DNA of 64,000 nucleotides. Source: Rhodococcus sp. Leaf247. GTDB lineage: Bacteria; Actinomycetota; Actinomycetes; Mycobacteriales; Mycobacteriaceae. A model generated the notes under the pieces. It saw nothing but the letters and a program-made list of their open reading frames with translations. It did no database searches and had not been told where the DNA came from. The position numbers and the translations under genes are program-made. This document shows positions 17,466 through 26,314 of this stretch, piece by piece. The stretch lies in contig NZ_LMRP01000003.1 in assembly GCF_001426185.1 (NCBI RefSeq), forward strand, positions 62,001-126,000, read 5' to 3'. Within the stretch, counting starts at the first letter, position 1. Every line of letters starts with the position of its first letter.

Positions 17466-19370
17466 TTGAATCCCGGATTTCCGTTCTCTGCCATCGTCGG
17501 TCAGGACCGACTGCTCCTCGCGCTCGCCCTCAGCGCCGTACACCCCGGCATCGGTGGTGTTCTGGTGCGTGGGGAGAAGGGCACCGCGAAGTCCACCGCG
17601 GTGCGCGCGCTGACCGCTCTGCTGCCCCCTGTCGTCGACCAGTCCGGTGCGCGGCCGGCACGGCTGGTCGAACTCCCCGTCGGTGCCACCGAGGACCGGG
17701 TGGTCGGATCGATCGACTTCGAGCGCATCGTCCAGGACGGCACGCGCGCGTTCACACCCGGACTCCTCGCGGCGGCAGACCGAGGGATTCTCTATGTCGA
17801 CGAGGTCAATCTCCTGCACGACCACCTCGTCGATCTGCTCCTCGATGCCGCCGCCATGGGCCGCGTCCACGTCGAGCGCGACGGCATCTCCCACTCCTAC
17901 GCGTCGCGTTTCGTCCTCGTCGGCACCATGAACCCGGAGGAGGGGGAGCTGCGGCCGCAGCTGCTCGACCGCTTCGGTCTCGCCGTCGACGTCGCGGCCT
18001 CCCGTGACGTGGACACCCGCATGACCGTGGTGCGTCGCCGGTTGGACTACGAGCGCGACGCCGAGAACTTCGCCCGGACCTACGCCGACGCCGATGCGGA
18101 CATCGCACGTCGCATCGCGGAAGCGGGACAGCGACTCCCCGACGTCGATCTGCCCGACACCGAACTGCGCCGCATCGCAGCCGTGTGTGCGGCCTTCGAC
18201 GTGGACGGCATGCGCGGGGACCTCGTCGTCGCTCGGACGGCCACCGCCCACGCCGCGTGGCGTGGAGCGGACTCGGTCACCGAGGACGACGTCCGTGTCG
18301 CCGTCGAACTGGCCCTTCCACACCGTCGCCGCCGCGATCCGTTCGACGCACCCGGGATGGCGGAGAACGAACTCGACGACGCGATGCAACGCGCGGCCGA
18401 CGATGTCCGTGACAACGAACCCGAACCCGATCCCGACCCGGACGGTGGAGGCGCTCCCGAGCCGCCCTCCGCCGAACCGTCGTCCTCGACACCCGACGAC
18501 GACGCGAGCGCTGACCGGACGAGCACATCGGACAGCGGACAGGAGCCGGCTCCGGCAGGCTCCGGTAACTCGGGCACCGCCGACGCCGGCGACGGATTCG
18601 ACGCGCGTCTGCTGCAGATCGACGGGGTCGGTGAGGGAGCTCCCGGCCGACGTTCCCGCGCCCGGGTCTCGTCGGGCCGAGTCGTGCGAGGCACCGATTT
18701 CACCGGCGGCTCACTGCATCTCGTCCAGACGCTGTTACGAGCCGCGGAGCGACGCGGGGGATCGGCGGGGCGTCTCACGATCGCCGGCAGCGATCTGCGA
18801 GGAGTGGAACGCGAAGGGCGAGAAGGCAATCTGATCGTTTTCGTCCTCGACGCGTCCGGGTCGATGGCTGCACGCGATCGGCTGTCCGCCGTCACCGGCG
18901 CCGTCGTCTCGTTGTTGCGCGACGCCTACCGTCGCCGCGACCGCGTGGCCGTCGTGTCGGTCCGCGGCAGTGACGCCGAACTCGTTCTCCCGCCCACTCG
19001 ATCGGTGGACGTGGCAGTCACCCGACTGAACGGCGTCCGCACCGGAGGGAAGACGCCGCTCGCATCCGGGTTCCTCGCGACCCGCGACGTCATCGCGCGT
19101 GAACGCATCCGAGAGCCGGGACGACGCGCTCTGGTGGTCACCCTCACCGACGGTCGCGCGACCGGCGGACCCGACCCGGTCGGCCGCGCCCGCTATGCGG
19201 CGTCCTTGCTGGCCAAGGACAAGGTGGCCTCCGTCGTCGTCGACTGCGAGTCGGGCATGATCCGGCTCCGTCTCGCTCGGGACCTCGCGACGGCCCTCCG
19301 CGGCACCTACATCTCGCTGCCGGAACTGTCGTCGGCCGGTGTGGCAGGCGTCGTCCGCGCGGCGGCGTGA
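17466..19370 (+). CDS. Fused I/D-type magnesium-chelatase-like AAA+/VWA protein, cobalamin locus
   Basis: The 634-residue protein joins a BchI/ChlI-like AAA+ module to a BchD/ChlD-like part. The AAA+ module has Walker [11 protein letters not shown] near residue 35, Walker [11 protein letters not shown] and a [18 protein letters not shown] sensor region. A low-complexity acidic/proline linker spans about residues 300-390, followed by a C-terminal VWA domain with MIDAS motif DASGS (Asp462). The genome region has no chlorophyll genes; together with cobO and cobB this protein more likely serves cobalt chelation with a CobN-type subunit encoded elsewhere. The start is TTG 17466, supported by AGGA 6 nt upstream and by the family N-terminus [10 protein letters not shown]. 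Confidence 0.88.
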   Translation: MNPGFPFSAIVGQDRLLLALALSAVHPGIGGVLVRGEKGTAKSTAVRALTALLPPVVDQSGARPARLVELPVGATEDRVVGSIDFERIVQDGTRAFTPGLLAAADRGILYVDEVNLLHDHLVDLLLDAAAMGRVHVERDGISHSYASRFVLVGTMNPEEGELRPQLLDRFGLAVDVAASRDVDTRMTVVRRRLDYERDAENFARTYADADADIARRIAEAGQRLPDVDLPDTELRRIAAVCAAFDVDGMRGDLVVARTATAHAAWRGADSVTEDDVRVAVELALPHRRRRDPFDAPGMAENELDDAMQRAADDVRDNEPEPDPDPDGGGAPEPPSAEPSSSTPDDDASADRTSTSDSGQEPAPAGSGNSGTADAGDGFDARLLQIDGVGEGAPGRRSRARVSSGRVVRGTDFTGGSLHLVQTLLRAAERRGGSAGRLTIAGSDLRGVEREGREGNLIVFVLDASGSMAARDRLSAVTGAVVSLLRDAYRRRDRVAVVSVRGSDAELVLPPTRSVDVAVTRLNGVRTGGKTPLASGFLATRDVIARERIREPGRRALVVTLTDGRATGGPDPVGRARYAASLLAKDKVASVVVDCESGMIRLRLARDLATALRGTYISLPELSSAGVAGVVRAAA

Positions 19371-19380
19371 GGAGATAACG

Positions 19381-20001
19381 ATGCCTCAGGGAGTTCCGCT
19401 GCCCGGCAGCGTTCCGGACGACGGTCTGACCACGCGTCAGCGTCGCAACCTTCCCGTCCTCGCCGTGCACACCGGCCCCGGCAAGGGGAAGTCCACGGCA
19501 GCGTTCGGAATGGCGATGCGGGCGTGGAACCAGGGTTTCGACGTCGCCGTCTTCCAGTTCGTCAAGAGCGCGAAATGGAAGGTGGGGGAGGAGTCCGTCT
19601 TCCGCACGCTCGGAGATCTGCACGACGACACAGGCGTCGGCGGCGCCGTGGAGTGGCACAAGATGGGTTCGGGCTGGTCCTGGTCGCGTAAACGCGGTGA
19701 CGAGGTCGACCACGCGGAGGATGCGCGCGAAGGATGGGCCGAGATCGCCTCGCGTATCCGCGACGAGCGGCACCGGTTCTACGTGCTGGACGAGTTCACG
19801 TACCCGCTGCACTGGGGGTGGATCGACGTCGACGAGGTCGTGTCGACTCTGGCGGATCGGCCCGGCAACCAGCACGTCGTCATCACCGGCCGCAACGCGC
19901 CGCAGGCCTTGATGGACGCGGCCGACCTGGTCACCGAGATGACCAAGGTCAAGCATCCGATGGACGCGGGCCGTAAGGGTCAGCGCGGGATCGAATGGTG
20001 A
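19381..20001 (+). CDS. cobO: Cob(I)yrinic acid a,c-diamide adenosyltransferase
   Basis: CobO transfers the 5'-deoxyadenosyl group of ATP to the corrinoid cobalt. The 206-residue protein contains the CobA/CobO/BtuR P-loop HTGPGKGKSTAAFGMAMRA, VFQFVKSAKWKVGEES, and the Walker-B-like FYVLDEFTYPLHWGW. ATG 19381 lies 10 bp after the chelatase stop, with GAGGAGA just upstream. The C-terminus is the usual KHPMDAGRKGQRGIEW. It overlaps cobB by 7 nt. Confidence 0.95.
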   Translation: MPQGVPLPGSVPDDGLTTRQRRNLPVLAVHTGPGKGKSTAAFGMAMRAWNQGFDVAVFQFVKSAKWKVGEESVFRTLGDLHDDTGVGGAVEWHKMGSGWSWSRKRGDEVDHAEDAREGWAEIASRIRDERHRFYVLDEFTYPLHWGWIDVDEVVSTLADRPGNQHVVITGRNAPQALMDAADLVTEMTKVKHPMDAGRKGQRGIEW

Positions 20002-21422
20002 ACGACCTGCCCGCGGTCGTCATCGCGGCGCCGTCGTCGGGAAGCGGGAAGACCACCGTCGCCACCGGCATCATGGGCGCTCTGCGAGCGGCAGGGCGTC
20101 GAGTCGCGCCGTTCAAGGTAGGACCGGACTACATCGATCCGGGCTACCACGCTGTCGCCGCGGGGCGGCCCGGCCGCAATCTCGACGCCGTCATGATGGG
20201 CCGCGACGCCATGGTGCCCTCACTCCGGTGGGGGTCGGCGGGGTGCGACATCGCGGTCGTCGAAGGTGTCATGGGCCTGTTCGACGGTCGGATCGACCTG
20301 TCCGAGGGTGCGGCCACCGAGCCGGGCGCCGAAGGGTCGACCGCCGCGGTGGCATCGGCCATCGGCGCGCCCGTCGTGCTCGTCGTCGACGCCCGCGGTC
20401 ACAGCCAGAGCATCGGCGCACTCGTGCACGGATTCTCGACGTACGACCCGTCGGTCCGTATCGCCGGTGTGATCCTCAACCGAGTCGGCAGCCCCCGCCA
20501 CGAGGCGGTGCTGAGACAGGCCTGCGATCGGATCGGCGTTCCGGTCATCGGGTCCGTTCCCCGCGCCGCCGCGCTCGAGGTCCCGTCACGGCACCTGGGC
20601 CTCGTCACGGCGGCCGAGCATGGATCCGCCGCAGTCGATGCAGTCTCCGCCATGACGGCGCTCGCGACGCAGCACGTCGACCTCGAGGAACTGTCCCGCA
20701 TCGCCGACTCCGCCCACGTGCCCGCCGGCACCGCCTGGGACCCCAGGGAGGCCGCGGGACCGACGGCGAACGCCGGCACGCCCGTGATCGCCATGGCGGG
20801 CGGACCCGCGTTCACGTTCGGGTACGCCGAGCACGTCGAGGTTCTGCGGGCGGCCGGCGCCGATGTCGCCGTGTTCGATCCGCGTCACGACCGACTCCCC
20901 GAGGGAACGTCCGGTCTCGTCGTCCCCGGCGGATTCCCCGAGCTCCATGCCGCCGAGCTGGCCGCGAACGAGCTTCTGCTGCACGATATTCGAGACCTCG
21001 TGGACGCGGGGCACCCCGTGCACGGCGAGTGCGCCGGGCTGCTCTACCTGGCGCAGTCGCTCGACGGACATCGGATGGCAGGCGTGCTGGACCTCGACGT
21101 GGAGTTCGGGAGTCGATTGACACTCGGATACCGGGACGCCGTCGCCGTGACGGACTCGGTCATGTTCGATGCGGGGACCAGGGTGACCGGGCACGAGTTC
21201 CACCGCACATCCGTCTCCCGACGCGGAACGGCCGACAACGCGTGGGGATGGCGGCGCGACGGCGCATCGCTCATGGAGGGTGCAGTGGCATCAGGGGGGC
21301 GAGTGCACGCGTCGTACCTCCACACGCACCCGGTCGCGACGGCCGCCGGCATCGCTCGGTTCGTCGCGGCGAGCCGTCCGACTCGAGAGACACCTCAGGC
21401 CGCGAGCAGCCCCTCGAGGTAG
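19995..21422 (+). CDS. cobB: Hydrogenobyrinate/cobyrinate a,c-diamide synthase (CobB/CbiA)
   Basis: This enzyme amidates the a and c acetate groups of the corrin ring with glutamine and ATP. The 475-residue protein has a P-loop PSSGSGKTTVATG at residues 13-25, the signature FKVGPDYIDPGYH, VVEGVMGLFDG, and a C-terminal amidotransferase with nucleophile Cys346 in HGECAGLLYL and the His motif SYLHTHP. ATG 19995 and GTG 19998 are both possible starts inside the cobO end. The 3' end overlaps the convergent HTH gene by 28 bp. Confidence 0.93.
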   Translation: MVNDLPAVVIAAPSSGSGKTTVATGIMGALRAAGRRVAPFKVGPDYIDPGYHAVAAGRPGRNLDAVMMGRDAMVPSLRWGSAGCDIAVVEGVMGLFDGRIDLSEGAATEPGAEGSTAAVASAIGAPVVLVVDARGHSQSIGALVHGFSTYDPSVRIAGVILNRVGSPRHEAVLRQACDRIGVPVIGSVPRAAALEVPSRHLGLVTAAEHGSAAVDAVSAMTALATQHVDLEELSRIADSAHVPAGTAWDPREAAGPTANAGTPVIAMAGGPAFTFGYAEHVEVLRAAGADVAVFDPRHDRLPEGTSGLVVPGGFPELHAAELAANELLLHDIRDLVDAGHPVHGECAGLLYLAQSLDGHRMAGVLDLDVEFGSRLTLGYRDAVAVTDSVMFDAGTRVTGHEFHRTSVSRRGTADNAWGWRRDGASLMEGAVASGGRVHASYLHTHPVATAAGIARFVAASRPTRETPQAASSPSR

Positions 21423-21811
21423 TCGAGCAGACGTGAGACCTCGCGGGGAGCTCCCAGGACGACGATCTTCATCCGATCGCGCTGGGCGTCGTATGCGGTG
21501 TTGACGCGGAGCGGCTCACCGTCGGGGCGGGCGTCGGTGGACGCTCTGGCCAGAAGTGCGCTGAGTCGATCCGCGGTCTCGCGATCGACGGTGTCGATGT
21601 CGACGATGGAGGTGACTTCCACGCGATGGTCGGTACGCAGTGTCGACGCGGACTGGCCCGTGAACGTCTCGAGGTCCTCGGCCGAGATGCGGTACTGCTT
21701 GCCGATGCGGACGGCGGGAAGCCGCCCGGACCGCACGTACCCGCGGACCGTGCGTACATGCAGACCCAACATGTCGGCTACATCGTCGACCGAATACATC
21801 CGCACTGTCAC
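21395..21811 (-). CDS. BldC/MerR-like winged-helix DNA-binding protein
   Basis: The 138-residue protein begins with a helix-turn-helix of the excisionase/BldC type: MYSVDDVADMLGLHVRTVRG, then VRSGRLPAVRIGKQYRIS with the wing that inserts a Tyr/Arg pair. The remaining 85 residues are a mixed alpha/beta tail with no family I recognise (DTVDRETADRLSALL, MKIVVLGAPREVSRLLDYLE), possibly for dimerisation or ligand sensing. GTG 21811 is chosen because TAACGT ends 7 nt upstream; ATG 21799 is the next option. It is divergent from the PhoD-like gene and may control it. Confidence 0.78.
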   Translation of the reverse strand: MTVRMYSVDDVADMLGLHVRTVRGYVRSGRLPAVRIGKQYRISAEDLETFTGQSASTLRTDHRVEVTSIVDIDTVDRETADRLSALLARASTDARPDGEPLRVNTAYDAQRDRMKIVVLGAPREVSRLLDYLEGLLAA

Positions 21812-21818
21812 ACAAACA

Positions 21819-21824
21819 ACGTTA
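21819..21824 (-). promoter_or_regulatory. -10 box of the HTH regulator gene (leaderless)
   Basis: TAACGT (21824 to 21819) is separated by 7 nt from GTG 21811 on the minus strand. Confidence 0.45.
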
Positions 21825-21833
21825 AACATCCCC

Positions 21834-21856
21834 TGTCCCGCACGTCAATTGGGACA
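21834..21856. promoter_or_regulatory. Inverted repeat TGTCCC-N11-GGGACA between the HTH regulator and phoD-like genes
   Basis: Perfect 6-bp arms at 21834-21839 and 21851-21856 lie between the two divergent starts, 10 bp upstream of the regulator's -10 box. Arm centres are 17 bp apart, somewhat more than one helical turn. It is a reasonable operator candidate for the adjacent HTH protein, by position only. Confidence 0.4.
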
Positions 21857-21906
21857 TGTACGTGCGAATCCAACGAAATCAGGGCAAGAGTGGCAACCTG
21901 GGACGA

Positions 21907-23589
21907 ATGACCGTCACAGACCCGAGATTGATCCTGGGGCCCTTCGTCCGTTACGTCAGCACCGATCGTGCGACGTTCTGGGTCGAGACGTCCCAGTCCT
22001 GCACCGTCACCGTCACCACCTCGAGCGGCGCCTCGGTCGAGGAGAACACCTGGGGAGTACACGGTCACCACTACGCGCTCGTCGCCGTGGAAGGTCTGCC
22101 GCAGAATTCCACCGTCGACTACACCGTGTCGATAGACGGCGGACAGGTCTGGCCGACGGACGGCCACCCGTCCGTCGTGCACACGATGTGCGAAGACGAG
22201 CCGATCACCGTCGCCTTCGGGTCCTGCCGACGCGGTGACACGTACAGCGAGGAAGCGCTCACCCGCATCGGTGCGGACGCCCTCGTGGGCCTGGCCGATC
22301 GAGTCGCCGGCGAGGAGCCCGACGACTGGCCGGATCTGCTGGTCTTCCTCGGCGATCAGGTCTACGCCGACGATCCGTCGCCCGAGATCGTGGAGCGCCT
22401 CCATGCGCGGCGCGAAGCCGGCGAGCGTGCAGCGGGTGCGCGCTCGGAGGACGTCGAGGACGAGATCTGCGACTTCGAGGAATACACCTGGCTGTACCAG
22501 GAGTCCTGGGGAGACGACCGCGTCCGCCGACTGATGGCGTCGGTTCCCACCTGCATGATCCTCGACGACCACGACCTGCGGGACGACTGGAACTCGTCGG
22601 CGGACTGGCGCCGGGACATCACGCAGAAGCCGTGGTGGGAGGACCGCGTCATCGGCGCGTTCTCGTCCTACTGGGTCTACCAGCACCTGGGGAACCTGTC
22701 GCCGCGCGAACTCGAGAACGACGCGATGTACGCGGCCGTCCGGTCGGCCGCCAGCGATTCCGAGCGCGAGGCGCTGCTCGCCGACTTCGCGCTGAAGGCC
22801 GATTCCGAGCCGTCCTCCGCCCGGTGGAGCTACCACCGCGACATCGGCAACACCCGTCTGATCATGATCGACAGCCGCTGCTCGCGCGATCTCTCGCCAG
22901 AACGCAGGGCCATGGTCGACGACGTCGAGTGGGCGTGGGTGCGGGAGCACACCTTGAACTCCGGCAAGGAGCACGTGCTGCTCGGGTCGTCGCTGCCGTT
23001 CCTCATGCTGCCGGGGCTCCACGCGGTCGAGCAGTGGAACGAAGCAGTCGCCCAGGGCGCGTGGGGTCCGCGCGTCGCCCGCTTCGGCGAGAAATTGCGC
23101 ATCGCACTCGACCTCGAGCACTGGGCCGCCTTCGGCAAATCGTTCGGAGACATGGTCGATCTGGTCGACGAGGTCGTGGTCGGACCGTCCGCACCCAAGT
23201 CCGTGGTGTGGCTGTCCGGCGATGTGCACTGTTCCTACGTGGCCAAGGCGCAGACCCGCGTGTCGACGTCCACCTCGCTCTACCAGCTGACGATGTCGCC
23301 GTTCCGGAACCCGTTGAACCTGCCGATCCGGGCGGTCAACCGGCTCGCCATCCGTCGTCCGGTGGCGAAGATGCTCGCTCGGCTGGCGCGCAGTGCCAAG
23401 GCGGAACCGGTGCACGCGGAGTGGAGCGCGGAGGCCGGACCCTGGTTCGACAACGGAGTCATGTCGTTGACCACCGATTCGCAGGCGCTGCGGCTCGAGG
23501 TCGACCACGCGTCCGTGGTGAACGGTCGCCAGACTCTGCGGACGACCGCGCGGTACGACCTCACGCCGTCCGGGGTGCGGGAGCGCTGA
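21907..23589 (+). CDS. PhoD-like metallophosphoesterase (alkaline phosphatase D family)
   Basis: The 560-residue protein has an N-terminal immunoglobulin-like domain (about residues 1-95, from RLILGPFVRYVSTDRATFWV). A PhoD-type calcineurin-like domain follows, with metal motifs FGSCRRGDTY, FLGDQVYADDPS, LDDHDLRDDWN and LSGDVHCSYVAK. There is no Tat or Sec signal, unlike secreted PhoD, so a cytosolic phosphodiesterase role is more likely. ATG 21907 is chosen; the 17 codons upstream lack conserved sequence. CAACCT lies 7 nt before it, a weak leaderless-type -10. Confidence 0.87.
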   Translation: MTVTDPRLILGPFVRYVSTDRATFWVETSQSCTVTVTTSSGASVEENTWGVHGHHYALVAVEGLPQNSTVDYTVSIDGGQVWPTDGHPSVVHTMCEDEPITVAFGSCRRGDTYSEEALTRIGADALVGLADRVAGEEPDDWPDLLVFLGDQVYADDPSPEIVERLHARREAGERAAGARSEDVEDEICDFEEYTWLYQESWGDDRVRRLMASVPTCMILDDHDLRDDWNSSADWRRDITQKPWWEDRVIGAFSSYWVYQHLGNLSPRELENDAMYAAVRSAASDSEREALLADFALKADSEPSSARWSYHRDIGNTRLIMIDSRCSRDLSPERRAMVDDVEWAWVREHTLNSGKEHVLLGSSLPFLMLPGLHAVEQWNEAVAQGAWGPRVARFGEKLRIALDLEHWAAFGKSFGDMVDLVDEVVVGPSAPKSVVWLSGDVHCSYVAKAQTRVSTSTSLYQLTMSPFRNPLNLPIRAVNRLAIRRPVAKMLARLARSAKAEPVHAEWSAEAGPWFDNGVMSLTTDSQALRLEVDHASVVNGRQTLRTTARYDLTPSGVRER

Positions 23590-23601
23590 CTGCACTGCCG
23601 G

Positions 23602-23607
23602 TAAGGT
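23602..23607 (+). promoter_or_regulatory. cysG: -10 box of probable leaderless cysG transcript
   Basis: TAAGGT, then 8 nt, then GTG 23616. Confidence 0.45.
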
Positions 23608-23615
23608 CACCCGAC

Positions 23616-24848
23616 GTGGACGCGACCGAATCTCCTTACCTGGCAGGGCTCGATCTGGCCGGTCGTCGCGTGGTCGTCGTCGGTGGAGGCAGCGTCGCGC
23701 AGCGGCGACTCCCGCTGCTGGTGTCGTGTGGCGCGAAGGTAACCGTCATCACACGCGAGGCGACGCCTGCCGTCGAGGGGATGGCCAGCTTCGGCCAGAT
23801 CGACCTCGAACTCCGCGATTACCGCGACGGGGACCTGGGCGAGGCCTGGTACGCCATCGCCTGCACCGACGAGGCCGAGACCAACGCGGCGATCGTCGCC
23901 GAGGCCGCCCGGTCCCGCATCTTCTGCGTCCGCGCGGACGTCGCCAAGGACGGCACCGCCGTCACCCCGGCCAGTGCCGAGTACGACGGTCTGACAGTCG
24001 GTGTGCTCGCGAGTGGAGAACACCGCCGATCCGCTGCCGTCCGCAACGCCGTTCTCGACGGTCTGCAGTCCGGTGCCATCGCGGACGCTCCCGAGAAGTC
24101 GGTCGCCGGTGTCGCACTCGTGGGCGGCGGCCCCGGTGATCCGGACCTGATCACCGTGCGCGGCCGTCGGCTCCTCGCCCGCGCCGACGTCGTCGTCGCG
24201 GACAGGCTCGCGCCGCCGGAACTGCTGGCCGAACTGGGGCCGCACGTCGAGGTCATCGACGCGTCGAAGATCCCGTACGGCCGGTTCATGGCTCAGGAGG
24301 CCATCAACGACGCGCTCATCACCCACGCGAGAGCCGGAAAGTTCGTCGTCCGGCTCAAGGGCGGTGACCCGTACGTGTTCGGTCGCGGTTACGAGGAACT
24401 CGAGGCGTGCACCGCTGCCGGAGTCCCGGTGACCGTGGTGCCCGGGATCACGAGTGCCATCTCGGTCCCGTCGGCCGCCGGCATCCCCGTGACGCACCGC
24501 GGCGTCACCCACGAGTTCGTCGTCGTCAGCGGTCATCTGCGTCCCGACCACCCCGACTCGCTGATCGACTGGCCGTCACTCGGACGCCTCCGCGGCACCA
24601 TCGTGCTGTTGATGGCCGTCGAGCGCATCGGTGCCTTCGCGGACGTGCTGGTCGAGAACGGCCGTTCGGCGGACACACCCGTCGTGGTCGTGCAGGAGGG
24701 GACGACGCGGTCGCAGCGTGTCGTCCGCGCCGATCTGTCCACCGTCGCCGATCGGGTCCGCGAGGAGAACGTGCGCCCACCCGCCATCATCGTCATCGGA
24801 CCCGTCGCGGGCTTCGATGCCGCGGCCGCGATCGGAGCAGCGTCGTGA
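23616..24848 (+). CDS. cysG: Siroheme synthase: precorrin-2 dehydrogenase + uroporphyrinogen-III C-methyltransferase
   Basis: The 410-residue protein has two catalytic parts. The N-terminal Rossmann domain (about residues 10-150; VVVVGGGSVAQRRLPLLVSC) is the precorrin-2 dehydrogenase/ferrochelatase part. The C-terminal SAM methyltransferase (about 165-405) has VALVGGGPGDPDLITVRG, KGGDPYVFGRGYEE and a GVTHEFVVVSGH segment. It makes siroheme for sulfite and nitrite reductases and can also feed precorrin-2 to corrin synthesis, so its position near cob genes is sensible. GTG 23616 starts the protein. It overlaps the MFS gene by 4 nt (GTGA). Confidence 0.92.
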   Translation: MDATESPYLAGLDLAGRRVVVVGGGSVAQRRLPLLVSCGAKVTVITREATPAVEGMASFGQIDLELRDYRDGDLGEAWYAIACTDEAETNAAIVAEAARSRIFCVRADVAKDGTAVTPASAEYDGLTVGVLASGEHRRSAAVRNAVLDGLQSGAIADAPEKSVAGVALVGGGPGDPDLITVRGRRLLARADVVVADRLAPPELLAELGPHVEVIDASKIPYGRFMAQEAINDALITHARAGKFVVRLKGGDPYVFGRGYEELEACTAAGVPVTVVPGITSAISVPSAAGIPVTHRGVTHEFVVVSGHLRPDHPDSLIDWPSLGRLRGTIVLLMAVERIGAFADVLVENGRSADTPVVVVQEGTTRSQRVVRADLSTVADRVREENVRPPAIIVIGPVAGFDAAAAIGAAS

Positions 24849-26314
24849 CCCGACCCATGACCTATCCCGTGACCGAGCGCGCGTTCGGCCTCGCCATCAT
24901 CGCCCTGTCCGGGATGCAGCTCATGGCCGTGCTCGACGGCACCGTGGTGAACCTCGCGCTTGCTCCGCTGCAGGCCGAACTCGGACTCAGCGACGCCGGA
25001 CGCAACTGGGTCGTGTCCTCGTACGTCCTGGCGTTCGGTGGCCTGATGCTCCTCGGCGGACGGATGGGTGACGCATTCGGCCGTAAACGCATGTTCCTTC
25101 TCGGAGTCGCGCTGTTCACGATCGCCTCCGCCGCCTGTGGACTCGCGCAGAACGAGGCGATGCTGGTGCTGGCGCGCGTCGTGCAGGGCGCCGGCGCCGC
25201 AGTGGCATCACCGACAGCGTTCGCCCTGGTGGCGACCACGTTCGCGCCCGGTCCCGTTCGTAATCAGGCCATCGCGATCTATGCCGCCATGACCGGCGTC
25301 GGATCCTTCTCCGGCCTGATCATCGGCGGCGCCCTGACCGAGGTGTCGTGGCGGTGGATCTTCCTGATCAACGTCCCCATCGGCATCGCGATCCTGGTGC
25401 TGGGGTCGCGGGCGCTGACGGAGACGGCGGGGGAGCGAGCTCCTCTGGACGTGCCCGGCGCCATCCTCGCGACGCTGGGGTCGACCGGGGTCGTGTTCGG
25501 CATCGTCGAGGGACCCGAGCGCGGGTGGACCGACGTCGTCACCGTCACGGCGATCCTGGCCGGTCTGCTCCTGCTGCTGGCATTCCTCATGGTCGAGCGT
25601 CGCGCTCGGAACCCGCTGCTGCCGTTCGAGCTGTTCCGCGACCGAGATCGCGTAGCGACCTTCGTCGCCATCTTCTTCTCCGGCGGTGCCCTGTTCGCGA
25701 TGACGGTGATCGTCGCGGTGTTCGTCCAGGACGTCCTGGACTACAGCCCGTTGCGCGCCGGTATCTCCTTCATTCCGTTCGGCGGCGGCATGGCCCTCGC
25801 GGCGATCGCATCCGCGTGGCTCGCTCCGCGCGTCGCCCCCCGGTGGATCATCGCGACCGGCGCTGTCCTCACGGTGGGGTACCTGTTCTTCGCGTCGACC
25901 ATCACCGTCGACTCGACGTACTGGAAGAACCTGTTCCTCCCGATCGGCGGCATCGGCTTCGGCGTCGGGCTCGCGGTGATCGCTCTCCCTCTTTGCGCGA
26001 TCGCCAACGTCGATCAGAAGAACATAGGGCCGCTCACCGCCATCTCCCTGGTCGCCCAGAACCTGGGCGGACCGCTGGGCCTCGCCGTGGTCAGCGCGCT
26101 GGCGGCGTCGAAGACGCTCTCACTCGGTGGCCGCACCGGATCCGCCGTGGACATGACCAGGCCGGAGATCGTCGCCCTGGGCGAGGGGTACACGTTCGCG
26201 TTGCTGGGCTGCGCCGTGCTGGCAGCGATCGCGGCGATCGCGGCGCTGTTCATCCGCTACAGCGCTGCCGACGTCGCCCAGGCCAAGGCTGCCCAGGACG
26301 CCGTTCACCGCTGA
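24845..26314 (+). CDS. DHA2/EfpA-type MFS drug efflux transporter
   Basis: The 489-residue membrane protein has about 14 transmembrane segments, typical of the 14-TMS DHA2 family. MFS motifs are GGRMGDAFGRKRM (loop 2-3), LDGTVVNLALAPLQAELG in helix 1, and the antiporter motif in helix 5 (GVGSFSGLIIGGALTE). In M. tuberculosis efpA lies in the same place, between cysG and proS, so this is probably the EfpA orthologue. The substrate cannot be inferred. The gene is convergent with the DUF2786 gene and overlaps it by 10 bp. Confidence 0.87.
   Translation: MTRPMTYPVTERAFGLAIIALSGMQLMAVLDGTVVNLALAPLQAELGLSDAGRNWVVSSYVLAFGGLMLLGGRMGDAFGRKRMFLLGVALFTIASAACGLAQNEAMLVLARVVQGAGAAVASPTAFALVATTFAPGPVRNQAIAIYAAMTGVGSFSGLIIGGALTEVSWRWIFLINVPIGIAILVLGSRALTETAGERAPLDVPGAILATLGSTGVVFGIVEGPERGWTDVVTVTAILAGLLLLLAFLMVERRARNPLLPFELFRDRDRVATFVAIFFSGGALFAMTVIVAVFVQDVLDYSPLRAGISFIPFGGGMALAAIASAWLAPRVAPRWIIATGAVLTVGYLFFASTITVDSTYWKNLFLPIGGIGFGVGLAVIALPLCAIANVDQKNIGPLTAISLVAQNLGGPLGLAVVSALAASKTLSLGGRTGSAVDMTRPEIVALGEGYTFALLGCAVLAAIAAIAALFIRYSAADVAQAKAAQDAVHR

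Noticed and set aside
22632..24848. One long 738-codon frame joining the phoD region to cysG
   Set aside because: Only the part from GTG 23616 has siroheme synthase homology; the upstream part is an out-of-frame reading of the PhoD-like gene.
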